Of a stretch of DNA of 64,000 bases, positions 9,117-17,656 are shown in pieces (the stretch's first letter is position 1; each line of letters starts with the position of its first letter). The DNA is taken from assembly GCF_000328565.1 (NCBI RefSeq), contig NC_019966.1, positions 2,542,001 through 2,606,000 on the forward strand, read 5' to 3'. The notes under the pieces were generated by a model. That model saw only the letters and a list, made by a program, of their open reading frames with translations. It did not search any database and was not told where the DNA came from. The translations under genes and the position numbers were made by a program. Source of the stretch: Mycobacterium sp. JS623. Lineage in GTDB: Bacteria > Actinomycetota > Actinomycetes > Mycobacteriales > Mycobacteriaceae.

Positions 9117-9593
9117 TCAGCCGCGCACTGCCGCCAGCACCTTTTCCGGACGCCGGCAGCTCACCAGCCAGTACGGCGTCGGATCGTCGGGATCGTCGAG
9201 GATCAGCAGAACCATGGGGCCTACCCATGCCCGGTGTACGACGTAGGCGGCCGGGTCCAGCTGGCGGCCCAGCGCAGCCGATTTCGCTGTTTTCGGCACC
9301 TCGGCCGATCGTGCGATCACGCTGACCGGCAGATGGGCCGCCCCTACCCACAGCTCGGTTCCGTCGGTACCCGCGACGACGCGTACTTCCGTCTTGCCGA
9401 ACCACAACAGCACGACGGCGGCGACCGGCAACAGCACGGCAAATGGCACCCAGTTCGGCAGCGCGGGCACGCCCATGGTGACTTCAAATGCGATCAGCCC
9501 GGCCAGCCCCAGTCCGGGCAGCCACCACCACCAAGGCACTCGCAACCGTTCGCGGTAGCGCACGGATTGCGACGTGGCGCGCGTGTCGGACAC
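9117..9593 (-). CDS. DUF3093 membrane protein
   Basis: The product (158 residues from the GTG at 9593) corresponds to Rv2698/DUF3093. It has a basic N-terminus (VRYRERLRV), a Trp-rich first helix (PWWWWLPG), two transmembrane helices within about residues 22-70, and a soluble C-terminal domain containing [20 protein letters not shown]. The function is unknown. The frame stays open to a GTG at 9626, but that start would overlap dut; orthologues begin near [10 protein letters not shown], supporting 9593. It is divergent from dut with only about 25 bp between starts. Confidence 0.9.
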   Translation of the reverse strand: MSDTRATSQSVRYRERLRVPWWWWLPGLGLAGLIAFEVTMGVPALPNWVPFAVLLPVAAVVLLWFGKTEVRVVAGTDGTELWVGAAHLPVSVIARSAEVPKTAKSAALGRQLDPAAYVVHRAWVGPMVLLILDDPDDPTPYWLVSCRRPEKVLAAVRG

Positions 9594-9618
9594 GCGGCCA
9601 AGAGTAATCTCTGACGTC

Positions 9619-10083
9619 GTGTCCACTTCTCTGGCGGTCGTGCGCCTGGATCGTGAATTGCCGATGCCCAGCCGTGCTCATGACGGCGACGCGGGCGTCG
9701 ACCTCTTCAGCGCGCTCGACGTCGAGCTGGCGCCCGGTCAGCGGGCGTTGGTGCCGACCGGCGTCGCCGTCGCCATCCCGCACGGCATGGTTGGACTGGT
9801 GCATCCTCGCTCGGGTTTGGCTGCGCGCGTGGGCCTTTCGATCGTTAACAGCCCTGGCACGATCGACGCCGGTTACCGTGGTGAGATCAAGGTCTCACTG
9901 ATCAACCTGGACCCGGAGACGCCGATCGTCGTGAACCGGGGAGACAGGATCGCCCAGCTGCTTGTGCAACGGGTCGAGCTGCCCGAGCTGGTCGAGGTGA
10001 CGTCGTTCGACGAGGCCGGCTTGGCCGACACAACCCGTGGCGACGGTGGCCACGGTTCCTCCGGCGGACATGCGAGTTTGTGA
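9619..10083 (+). CDS. dut: dUTP diphosphatase
   Basis: The trimeric dUTPase hydrolyses dUTP to dUMP, keeping uracil out of DNA and supplying thymidylate synthesis. All five motifs are present in its 154 residues: [45 protein letters not shown] and the C-terminal [12 protein letters not shown] choose the GTG at 9619, because the protein then starts [11 protein letters not shown] like the M. tuberculosis enzyme (Rv2697c); the open frame back to 9574 overlaps the divergent DUF3093 gene. One base separates its stop from the DUF3710 start, so the two are probably cotranscribed. Confidence 0.96.
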   Translation: MSTSLAVVRLDRELPMPSRAHDGDAGVDLFSALDVELAPGQRALVPTGVAVAIPHGMVGLVHPRSGLAARVGLSIVNSPGTIDAGYRGEIKVSLINLDPETPIVVNRGDRIAQLLVQRVELPELVEVTSFDEAGLADTTRGDGGHGSSGGHASL

Positions 10084-10084
10084 G

Positions 10085-10828
10085 ATGGCATTCGGAAAGC
10101 ACCACGACAGCGACGACGACCTGACGGGCGATCCCGTCGACGAGGACCTCGACGGCCCGTTCGACATCGACGACTTCGACGATCCGTCGACAGCGGCGCT
10201 CGGCCGGCTGGATCTGGGCTCGGTCCTGATTCCGATGCCCGAGGCCGGTCAGGTTCAGGTCGAACTCAGCGAGGTGGGTGTGCCAAGCGCGGTGTGGGTG
10301 GTGACGCCCAACGGCCGGTTCACCATCGCGGCCTACGCCGCGCCGAAGACCGCGGGCCTGTGGCGGGAGGTCGCCACCGAACTGGCCGACTCGCTGCGGA
10401 AGGACGTGCCCGAGGTCCGCATCGAGGACGGCCCGTGGGGTCGCGAAGTGATCGGCGTTTCGAAGCCCGAACCGAATCAGCCGACGGGTGTCGTGCGATT
10501 CATCGGCGTCGACGGGTACCGCTGGATGATCCGCTGCGTGGTCAACGGCCCGCAGGACAAAACCGCGGCGCTGACCGACGAGGCGCGAAATGCGTTGGCG
10601 GACACCGTCGTTCGGCGCGGAGAGACCCCGCTACCGGTTCGCACTCCGCTGCAGGTGCAGCTGCCAGAGCCGATGGCCGCGCAGTTGCGTGCGGCCGCCG
10701 AACAGGCCGCCCAGCAGCAGATGCAACAGGCCCAGCAGGCTCAGCAGCAGCCGCCCCCGCAGCCCGCAGCACGCCGCAGCGAGCTCGGGTCGGCCATGCA
10801 GCAGCTGCGCACGATCACCGGCGGCTAA
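10085..10828 (+). CDS. DUF3710 domain protein
   Basis: This 247-residue protein corresponds to Rv2696c/DUF3710. After an acidic N-terminal region (about residues 1-50) comes the folded domain, and then a strongly Gln/Ala/Pro-rich segment (about 200-230) before the end SAMQQLRTITGG. No catalytic motif is apparent and the role is unknown. The ATG at 10085 directly follows the dut stop codon (TGAG-ATG). The frame is open back to 10037 inside dut, but the MAFGKHHDSDD start matches orthologues. Confidence 0.9.
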   Translation: MAFGKHHDSDDDLTGDPVDEDLDGPFDIDDFDDPSTAALGRLDLGSVLIPMPEAGQVQVELSEVGVPSAVWVVTPNGRFTIAAYAAPKTAGLWREVATELADSLRKDVPEVRIEDGPWGREVIGVSKPEPNQPTGVVRFIGVDGYRWMIRCVVNGPQDKTAALTDEARNALADTVVRRGETPLPVRTPLQVQLPEPMAAQLRAAAEQAAQQQMQQAQQAQQQPPPQPAARRSELGSAMQQLRTITGG

Positions 10829-10881
10829 GCCCTGCGATTTGTGCACGAAACACACGCTGAGCGCGTGTAAACGTGCCGTAA

Positions 10882-11586
10882 TCACTCGATAGAGGCCAGC
10901 GCCGCCAGACACGCGGCGCCCAGCACCGACGGGTTCGCACCCAGTTCGTCCAGCGTGACGGTGCGCAGCGCCGCACGCGGTGCGGCTGCCACCCATTCGA
11001 GGCCGACCTCGACCGGATGAATCGGGTCGTCGGTCGCCGACGCCACGCCCATCGGCGCGGCCAGCCCCTCCAGCTGGCCGCACGTCGGCGCGACGAACCG
11101 GGCGGCCTCGTCCATCGCATCGGGCAGCGCGGGCCACTGCCCCACCCATGATCGGGTCAGCTCGTCGGCCAGCCACGCCGGGCTGCCCGCGCGCATCTGC
11201 GCGGTGGCCGACGCCAGCCCGTCGCGCCTCAGCATCTCCGCCGAGTGCCGCGCCGCCAGCGCCGCCGGCGCCGTGTCCGGGTCGCCCGTCCAGGCGGGCA
11301 GGGCCGCCAACACGGCAACGGCGTGAGCGGGATGGGCCAGCGCCCACTCGGCGGCCACGGCCGCCCCGATTGACACTCCACCGACCGCGATCGGGCCGCC
11401 CCGCGAGGCGTTGTCGAGCTCGTGGCGGTAGCCGTCGATGAGCCGCTCCGGCCGCGGCGCCGGGGTCACCACAACGGCGCCTGCGTCGTGCAGAGCGTCG
11501 GAAAACGCCCGGTAGACGTAGTCATCGTCGGATCCTGTGCCGGGCAGCAGGACCGTCGTGACGCCGCGCAGATTGACCGCCATCAC
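10882..11586 (-). CDS. Alpha/beta hydrolase fold protein
   Basis: The 234-residue protein is an alpha/beta hydrolase (Rv2695-like). The nucleophile elbow is GGVSIG with Ser at about residue 72, the oxyanion-hole region follows VLLPGTGSDDD, and the late ASATDDPIHPVEVG segment carries candidate acid and histidine residues. The substrate is unknown. GTG 11586 and ATG 11583 are adjacent start options, both preceded by AGGGGA. It is convergent with the DUF3710 gene and divergent from the OB-fold gene. Confidence 0.85.
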   Translation of the reverse strand: MMAVNLRGVTTVLLPGTGSDDDYVYRAFSDALHDAGAVVVTPAPRPERLIDGYRHELDNASRGGPIAVGGVSIGAAVAAEWALAHPAHAVAVLAALPAWTGDPDTAPAALAARHSAEMLRRDGLASATAQMRAGSPAWLADELTRSWVGQWPALPDAMDEAARFVAPTCGQLEGLAAPMGVASATDDPIHPVEVGLEWVAAAPRAALRTVTLDELGANPSVLGAACLAALASIE

Positions 11587-11716
11587 ACGATCGTCCCCTG
11601 TTCACCAACTCGTCGGCGTGCCGACCCGGCCCCGCGTGGCATCTCGGAACCAAGAGGTCTACCGTGGCGTTGGATTGGGTAGATCCATGGTGGATCTGCA
11701 AAAGTCAGGAGAGGCC

Positions 11717-12088
11717 ATGGCTACGGCCGAAGGGTATCTGCGCCGGCTCACCCGCCGGTTGACGGAGGACCCGGAGCAACTCGACGTAGAAGAGCTCACC
11801 GACGAAGCCGCCAGCACCGGCGCCCAGAAGGCGATCGACTGTCACCGCGGCCAAGAGGTGACAATGGTCGGCACCCTGCGCAGCGTTGAATGCAACGGCA
11901 AGGGCTGCTCCGGCGGAGTCAAGGCGGAACTGTTCGACGGGACCGACTCGGTGATGCTGGTCTGGCTCGGCCAGCGCCGCATTCCCGGTATCGAGTCCGG
12001 CCGCACGCTGCGGGTGCACGGCCGGATCGGCAAGCTCGACAGCGGCGCCAAGGCGATGTACAACCCGCACTACGAGATTCAGAAGTGA
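11717..12088 (+). CDS. OB-fold nucleic-acid-binding protein
   Basis: The 123-residue protein has a short helical N-terminus and an OB-fold (about residues 40-122, starting QEVTMVGTLRSVEC and ending HGRIGKL...YEIQ) as in Rv2694c. OB-folds of this type bind single-stranded nucleic acid, but the partner is unknown. The start at 11717 is supported by an AGGAGAGG ribosome-binding sequence ending 2 nt before the ATG; longer in-frame starts are not. Its stop overlaps the start of the DUF3159 gene by 3 bp, indicating translational coupling. Confidence 0.9.
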   Translation: MATAEGYLRRLTRRLTEDPEQLDVEELTDEAASTGAQKAIDCHRGQEVTMVGTLRSVECNGKGCSGGVKAELFDGTDSVMLVWLGQRRIPGIESGRTLRVHGRIGKLDSGAKAMYNPHYEIQK

Positions 12089-12804
12089 GCGACCCCGGAC
12101 CTGAACCGGGGACTTCGAACCAAAACTCAAGCCCATTCCCCGCTCGCGGGGGCGCCGTCCTCGAACAAATGGGCGGCATCAGCGGCCTGATCTATTCCTC
12201 TCTGCCCGTCGTCGTATTCGTTCCCATATCAACCGCCTTCGGGCTGCTGCCCGCCATCGGCGCGGCGCTCGGGGTGGCGGCACTGATCCTGATCTGGCGG
12301 CTCATCCGACGCGAGTCCGCCCAACCCGCGATCTCGGGCTTCATCGGAGTTGGCATCAGCGCGGCGATCGCCTATCTGGTGGGCGAATCGAAGGGCTACT
12401 TCCTGCTCGGCATCTGGATGTCGCTGTTCTGGGCCGTCGTCTTCGGGCTCTCGATCCTGATTCGGCGCCCGGCCGTCGGCTACATCTGGGGGTGGGTCAA
12501 CTCGCATGACCGCGACTGGCGCGGGCTGCGAAAAGCGGTGGTGGCGTTCGACCTCGCGACGTTCGTGTGGGTGCTGGTGTTCACCTCGCGATTCGTCGTG
12601 CAGCAGCACCTCTATGACGCCAACCAGACGGGCTGGTTGGGTATTGCACGCATCGCGATGGGGTGGCCGCTGACCGCGGTGGCCGCGCTGGTGACGTACC
12701 TGGCCATTCGGGCGGCCCAGCGGGCACTGCATGCGCATCATGCCGCGGAAACTGCGAAGACTGCAGAGGCGCACGGGGACATCGCTCAACCCGATGCCCA
12801 CTGA
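12085..12804 (+). CDS. DUF3159 family membrane protein
   Basis: This 239-residue protein matches DUF3159 (Rv2693c): a polar N-terminal tail of about 30 residues and then about six transmembrane segments, including PVVVFVPISTAFGLLPAIG and WMSLFWAVVFGLSILI. The motif GYIWGWVNSHDRDWR lies in a cytoplasmic loop, and the tail after about residue 215 is soluble. Function is unknown. The GTG at 12085 overlaps the upstream OB-fold stop (GTGA), and its own 3' end overlaps the MFS start, so three genes may form one operon. Confidence 0.88.
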   Translation: MSDPGPEPGTSNQNSSPFPARGGAVLEQMGGISGLIYSSLPVVVFVPISTAFGLLPAIGAALGVAALILIWRLIRRESAQPAISGFIGVGISAAIAYLVGESKGYFLLGIWMSLFWAVVFGLSILIRRPAVGYIWGWVNSHDRDWRGLRKAVVAFDLATFVWVLVFTSRFVVQQHLYDANQTGWLGIARIAMGWPLTAVAALVTYLAIRAAQRALHAHHAAETAKTAEAHGDIAQPDAH

Positions 12805-14224
12805 GACCGATACCGACCGGCCGCTGATTGCGGTCGCGGTGCTGGCCTCGTTTGTCGCGTTCCTCGACGGGTCGGTGGTCAACCTGGCCCTGCCCGCGAT
12901 CGGGCGCGAATTCGGCGGCGGCCTCGCGCTGCAGCAGTGGGTCGTCGACGGCTATCTGCTCACCCTCGGGGCTCTCATCCTTGTCGCGGGCGCGATATCC
13001 GATCAGTTCGGTCGGTTGGCCGTATTGCGAATGGGCGTCGTGCTATTCGGCGTCGCGTCGGTGTTGTGCGCGTTGGCGCCAACCGGCTGGATACTGGTCG
13101 CGGCCCGCTGCCTCCAGGGTGTCGGGGCGGCGTTTCTGGTGCCCAGCTCGCTTGCGATGATCAACGCGCGGTTCTCGGGCGCCGCGCAGGCCCGCGCCAT
13201 CGGAACGTGGACGGCGTGGACGGGCACCGCCTTCGTGATCGGCCCGCTGCTCGGCGGTCTGTTGGTCGACGCGGTCGGCTGGCGGTGGATCTTCGGCGTC
13301 AACATCCTGCCGCTGGTGGCCACGCTGTACCTGACAACGAGGCTGTCACCCGACACCGGAGATCGGTCCGCTCGTATCGACGTCGTCGGCGCGGTGCTCA
13401 ACGCTGTCGGGCTGACCGGGGCGGTGTATGCCCTGATCGAAGGGCAACGGCTCGGCTTCTCGCATCCGCCGGTCGTGGCGGGCCTGGTGATCGGGCTGGC
13501 GTGCCTGGCCGCGTTCCCGTGTTGGGAAAGTCGCACTGCGCACCCGATGATGCCGTTGCATATCTTCGCCGCCCGCAATTTCGCGGTGGGCAACATGGCC
13601 ACGGTCTTCCTCTATGCGGCGGTATCGCTGGGCATGTTGATCGTTGCGCTGTTCCTGCAAGAGGCCGCCGGTTTGTCGGCCACCGAGGCGGGGCTGGCCA
13701 CACTCCCGGTGCCCGTGCTGTCGTTCTTCTTGGCCCGCCGCTTCGGCACACTGGCGGGGGTGCACGGGCCGCGGCTGTTCATGGCGATCGGCCCGCTGAT
13801 CGGCGCGGGCGGCTACCTATGGTTGGCGACAGCGCACGAGCCGTTCAACTTCGCCACCCAGATGCTGCCGGGTCTGGTGGTGTTCGGGCTGGGGCTGACG
13901 ATCACGGTGTCGCCACTGACCGCCGCGATCCTGGCCGCTGTCGATCCTGCGCAGAGCGGCATCGGTTCGGCGATCAACAACGCCGTTTCGCGAATCGCCG
14001 GCCTGATCGCGATTGCGTTCGCGGGTGTAATCATCGGCGGCGCAGTCGATTTCGCCGGTTTCCGACATGGCGCACTGGTCACTGCGGCATTGCTTGTGGT
14101 TGCCGGGCTGGTCTCTGCGTTTGGTATCCAGAACGCGCAATGCGATTACAGCCGGATCTCGGCGAAGGACGCTGCCCGCTGCCACGACCGCGCGACGCCG
14201 CCGCCGGCCTACGCCGAGCGTTGA
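12794..14224 (+). CDS. MFS drug-efflux type transporter (DHA2/EmrB-QacA family)
   Basis: The 476-residue protein begins with the motif FVAFLDGSVVNLALPAIG typical of the 14-helix drug:proton antiporters, and keeps the loop GAISDQFGRLAVLRMG between helices 2 and 3 and the helix 5 region GPLLGGLLVDAVGWRWIF. It is expected to export lipophilic compounds using the proton gradient; the substrate is unknown. The start at 12794 lies 11 bp inside the end of the DUF3159 gene; the frame is open upstream to 12731. As I recall, it is not in the M. tuberculosis order at this point, so it may be an insertion. Confidence 0.9.
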   Translation: MPTETDTDRPLIAVAVLASFVAFLDGSVVNLALPAIGREFGGGLALQQWVVDGYLLTLGALILVAGAISDQFGRLAVLRMGVVLFGVASVLCALAPTGWILVAARCLQGVGAAFLVPSSLAMINARFSGAAQARAIGTWTAWTGTAFVIGPLLGGLLVDAVGWRWIFGVNILPLVATLYLTTRLSPDTGDRSARIDVVGAVLNAVGLTGAVYALIEGQRLGFSHPPVVAGLVIGLACLAAFPCWESRTAHPMMPLHIFAARNFAVGNMATVFLYAAVSLGMLIVALFLQEAAGLSATEAGLATLPVPVLSFFLARRFGTLAGVHGPRLFMAIGPLIGAGGYLWLATAHEPFNFATQMLPGLVVFGLGLTITVSPLTAAILAAVDPAQSGIGSAINNAVSRIAGLIAIAFAGVIIGGAVDFAGFRHGALVTAALLVVAGLVSAFGIQNAQCDYSRISAKDAARCHDRATPPPAYAER

Positions 14225-14227
14225 CGC

Positions 14228-14893
14228 TCAGCGCGCCTGTGGATGCAGCAGCAGTTCCTGCAACTCGTCCTCGACCTCGCTGGTGGCCACGAACAACAGT
14301 TCGTCACCGCCCTCGAGGGGTTCGTCGGCCTCCGGCACGATCACCCTCGGTCCGCGCAGGATCGTCACGAGCGCGGCGTCGCGCGGCAGCTCCAGCCGCT
14401 TGACGGGCTTGCCGCCCCACGGTGTGTCGTCGGGCAGGGTGATCTCGACCAGGTTGGCCTGGCCCTTGCGGAACTCGATCAGCCGGACCAGATCGCCGAC
14501 GGCGACGGCCTCCTCGACGAGCGAGGCGAGCATGCGCGGCGTGGACACCGCCTTGTCGACACCCCAGTTTTCGTCGAACAGCCATTCGTTGCGCGGATCG
14601 TTGACGCGGGCCACCACGCGCGGCACCGCGAATTCGCTCTTGGCCAGCAGGCTGACCACCACGTTGACCTTGTCGTCGCCGGTGGCCGCGATCACGACGT
14701 CGAACTCCTCGAGCTTGACCGATTCCAGCAGGCTGAGTTCGCACGCATCGCCGAGGCGCCAGTGCGCGGCCGGAATGGCGTCGACGTCGATGTGGTCGGG
14801 ATTGCGCTCCAGCAGCGTCACCTCGTGGTTCTCGACGAGCTCGCGGGCGATGGAGCGGCCGACGGCCCCTGCCCCGGCGATGGCGACCTTCAT
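14228..14893 (-). CDS. ceoC: TrkA-family potassium uptake regulator CeoC
   Basis: This 221-residue protein has a Rossmann RCK N-terminal domain (KVAIAGAGAVGRSIARELVEN, residues 2-22) and a TrkA-C domain (about 140-215). Such proteins bind NAD(H) or nucleotides and gate K+ channel/transporter subunits from the cytoplasm. I start at the ATG at 14893, because the long frame upstream to 15205 runs over ceoB. It overlaps ceoB by 4 bp (ATGA), and the pair corresponds to Rv2692/Rv2691. No Trk/Ktr membrane subunit is adjacent, but the nearby APC permease at 15662 could be a partner. Confidence 0.93.
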   Translation of the reverse strand: MKVAIAGAGAVGRSIARELVENHEVTLLERNPDHIDVDAIPAAHWRLGDACELSLLESVKLEEFDVVIAATGDDKVNVVVSLLAKSEFAVPRVVARVNDPRNEWLFDENWGVDKAVSTPRMLASLVEEAVAVGDLVRLIEFRKGQANLVEITLPDDTPWGGKPVKRLELPRDAALVTILRGPRVIVPEADEPLEGGDELLFVATSEVEDELQELLLHPQAR

Positions 14894-15564
14894 GCGCTCT
14901 CGACATCCTCGCTCGGCGGCAACGCCGCGATGGCCAGTGCTTCGGCGATGTGCCCGGCGATCGCCGCCATGTACACCTGATCGCCGGCCTGGATCACGGT
15001 CTTCGGGTCCGGCAACAGCCCGGTGCCGAACCGGATCACGAATGCGACGCGACCGCCGGTGGCCGTCTCGAGGGCGGTGACCCGGTGGCCGACCCAGTCC
15101 TCGTGCAGCGCCAGCTCGGTGACGCCGACGTTGCCGGTCGGGTCGCGCCACTTGGTGGTCTCGGTCTCGCGGGTCAGCAGGTTGAGGAGCCGGTCGGTCG
15201 TCCACGGCACGGTGGCCACGGTCGGGATGCCGAGGCGCTCATAGACGGCCGCGCGCTTGGCGTCGTAGATGCGGGCCACGACACGCTCGACGCCGAACGT
15301 TTCGCGCGCCACCCGCGCCGAGATGATGTTCGAGTTGTCGCCGGACGACACGGCGGCGAAGGCTCCGGCCTCCTCGATGCCCGACCGCAGCAGCACGTCG
15401 CGGTCGAATCCCATGCCGAGTACGCGTTCCCCGGGAAACTCGGGGGACAGCCGATGAAATGCCGTGCTGTCGCGATCGATGACCGCCACGTCGTGACCGA
15501 TCCGGGCCAGGCTGTCTGACAGTGACGCGCCCACCCGGCCGCATCCCATGACCACTACACGCAC
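14890..15564 (-). CDS. ceoB: TrkA-family potassium uptake regulator CeoB
   Basis: This 224-residue protein is the paralogous partner of CeoC, with RCK motif VRVVVMGCGRVGASLSDSL at the N-terminus, the acidic ribose-binding segment VAVIDRD and a C-terminal TrkA-C domain (about residues 135-220). The GTG at 15564 is preceded by an AAAGGA Shine-Dalgarno sequence; the frame upstream to 15723 encodes Arg-rich sequence without family similarity. It is divergent from the APC permease, with a 97-bp shared intergenic region. Confidence 0.93.
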   Translation of the reverse strand: MRVVVMGCGRVGASLSDSLARIGHDVAVIDRDSTAFHRLSPEFPGERVLGMGFDRDVLLRSGIEEAGAFAAVSSGDNSNIISARVARETFGVERVVARIYDAKRAAVYERLGIPTVATVPWTTDRLLNLLTRETETTKWRDPTGNVGVTELALHEDWVGHRVTALETATGGRVAFVIRFGTGLLPDPKTVIQAGDQVYMAAIAGHIAEALAIAALPPSEDVESA

Positions 15565-15661
15565 CTGATGGTCCTTTCCGGCATGTCTGTGGCGAACCCG
15601 CGCACTCGGAACCGTACCGCTTTCCGACGGCCAACGGCCGTCGGGCTTACTCTTGGCTCTC

Positions 15662-17656
15662 GTGTCCAAGCTTTCGACCGCTGCACGCCGGTTGGTTCTC
15701 GGAAGACCGTTTCGCAGCGACAAGCTCGCTCACACGCTCTTACCCAAGCGCATCGCATTGCCGGTGTTTGCGTCCGACGCGCTGTCCTCGGTGGCCTACG
15801 CGCCAGAGGAAATCTTTCTGGTGCTCTCCGTCGCCGGTCTTAGCGCGTACTCGATGGCGCCGTGGATCGGGCTGGCCGTCGCCGCGGTCATGCTCATCGT
15901 CATCGCCAGTTACCGGCAGAACGTGCACGCCTACCCGTCCGGCGGTGGTGACTACGAAGTCGTCACCACAAATCTGGGCCCCACCGCGGGCCTGACCGTG
16001 GCCAGCGCGCTGCTGGTGGACTACGTGCTCACCGTTGCGGTGTCGATGGCGTCGGCGATGGCCAACATCGGTTCGGCGATACCGTTCATCAACCATCACA
16101 AGGTGTTGTTCGCGGTCCTCGCGATCCTGGTGCTGGCGTCGTTGAACCTGCGTGGCATCCGGGAGTCCGGAACCGCGTTCGCGATCCCCACCTACGCGTT
16201 CATGATCGGCATGTACATCATGTTGGTGTGGGGGCTGTTTCAGATCTACGTGCTCGGCAACCCGCTGCGCGCCGAATCCGCCTCGTTCTCGGTGCAATCC
16301 GAACACGGCGACGTGCTCGGCTTCGCGATGGTGTTCCTGGTGGCGCGCGCATTCTCGTCCGGCTGCGCGGCGCTGACCGGCGTCGAGGCGATCAGCAACG
16401 GGGTGCCCGCGTTCCAGAAACCCAAGTCCCGCAACGCCGCCACCACCTTGCTGCTACTGGGCGCCATCGCGGTGTCACTGTTCATGGGCATCATCCTGTT
16501 GGCCAAAGAGACCGGCGCGAAAGTCGCCGAGACCACCGCGCAGCTTGTCGGAGCACCACCGGGTTACCACCAGAAGACGCTGATCGCGCAGCTGGCCGAC
16601 GCTGTGTTCCACGACTTCCCGGTCGGCTTGTACCTGATCGCGGGCGTCACCGCGCTGATCCTGATCCTGGCCGCCAACACGGCGTTCAATGGTTTCCCGG
16701 TACTGGGATCGATTCTGGCGCAGGACAGTTACCTTCCGCGTCAGCTGCACACCCGCGGTGACCGGCTGGCGTTCTCGAACGGCATCCTGTTTCTCGCGTT
16801 CGCCGCGATCGCGTTCGTCGTGGCCTTCCGCGCCGAGGTGACCGCGCTGATCCAGCTGTACATCGTCGGCGTGTTCGTGTCGTTCACGCTCAGCCAGATC
16901 GGCATGGTGCGGCACTGGACGCGGTTGCTGCGCACCGAAACGGACTCTGCCGTGCGCCGTCACATGATGCGGTCCCGGGTGATCAACACGATCGGTTGCA
17001 TCTGCACCGGGACCGTGCTGATCATCGTGGTGGTGACGAAGTTCGTCGCGGGCGCGTGGATCGCGATCCTGGCGATGGGCGCGCTGTTTATCATCATGAA
17101 ATCGATTCACCGGCACTACAACACCGTCGCCCACGAACTCGAGCAACAAGCCGCGGAGCACGGCGACGACATGGTCCTGCCCAGCCGCAACCACGCCGTC
17201 GTGCTGGTGTCCAAGTTGCATATGCCGACGAAGCGGGCACTGGCCTACGCCCGCGCCACCCGGCCCGACGTGCTCGAGGCCATCACGGTCAGCGTCGACG
17301 ACGCCGAGACTCGTGAGCTGGTGCACCGCTGGGAGGAGAGCGATATCAGCGTGCCGCTCAAGGTGATTGCCTCGCCGTATCGTGAAATCACCCGCCCGGT
17401 ACTCGATTACGTCAAGCGGGTCAGCAAGGAGTCACCGCGCACCGTCGTCACCGTGTTCATTCCTGAGTATGTCGTTGGGCACTGGTGGGAGCAGGTGCTG
17501 CACAACCAGAGCGCGCTGCGGCTGAAGGGCAGGCTGCTGTTCATGCCGAACGTGATGGTGACTTCGGTTCCGTGGCAACTGAGTTCGTCGGAGCGGATCA
17601 AGATGATGCAGCCACATGCGGCTCCGGGCGACGCACGTAGAGGCTTCCTGGATTGA
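15662..17656 (+). CDS. APC superfamily permease (Rv2690c-like)
   Basis: The 664-residue protein has about 12 transmembrane helices in residues 35-490, starting LPVFASDALSSVAYAPEEI, which is the signature of the KUP-like/APC group associated with K+ or amino acid transport. A C-terminal cytoplasmic domain of about 160 residues follows, with strands like HAVVLVSKLHMPTKRAL that resemble USP-type folds. The GTG at 15662 (VSKLSTAARR) is the preferred start, while a TTG at 15653 is also in frame. Location beside ceoB/ceoC suggests potassium-linked transport, which is an inference. It overlaps the next gene by 4 bp. Confidence 0.9.
   Translation: MSKLSTAARRLVLGRPFRSDKLAHTLLPKRIALPVFASDALSSVAYAPEEIFLVLSVAGLSAYSMAPWIGLAVAAVMLIVIASYRQNVHAYPSGGGDYEVVTTNLGPTAGLTVASALLVDYVLTVAVSMASAMANIGSAIPFINHHKVLFAVLAILVLASLNLRGIRESGTAFAIPTYAFMIGMYIMLVWGLFQIYVLGNPLRAESASFSVQSEHGDVLGFAMVFLVARAFSSGCAALTGVEAISNGVPAFQKPKSRNAATTLLLLGAIAVSLFMGIILLAKETGAKVAETTAQLVGAPPGYHQKTLIAQLADAVFHDFPVGLYLIAGVTALILILAANTAFNGFPVLGSILAQDSYLPRQLHTRGDRLAFSNGILFLAFAAIAFVVAFRAEVTALIQLYIVGVFVSFTLSQIGMVRHWTRLLRTETDSAVRRHMMRSRVINTIGCICTGTVLIIVVVTKFVAGAWIAILAMGALFIIMKSIHRHYNTVAHELEQQAAEHGDDMVLPSRNHAVVLVSKLHMPTKRALAYARATRPDVLEAITVSVDDAETRELVHRWEESDISVPLKVIASPYREITRPVLDYVKRVSKESPRTVVTVFIPEYVVGHWWEQVLHNQSALRLKGRLLFMPNVMVTSVPWQLSSSERIKMMQPHAAPGDARRGFLD

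Noticed and set aside
12937-14403. 488-codon frame in the same direction as the MFS transporter
   Set aside because: It is the +1 shifted shadow of the transporter, Arg-rich and without membrane helices.
14893-15205. N-terminal extension of ceoC
   Set aside because: The extra 104 codons lie over ceoB, are Arg/Asp-rich and lack similarity; the Rossmann motif begins right at the ATG at 14893.
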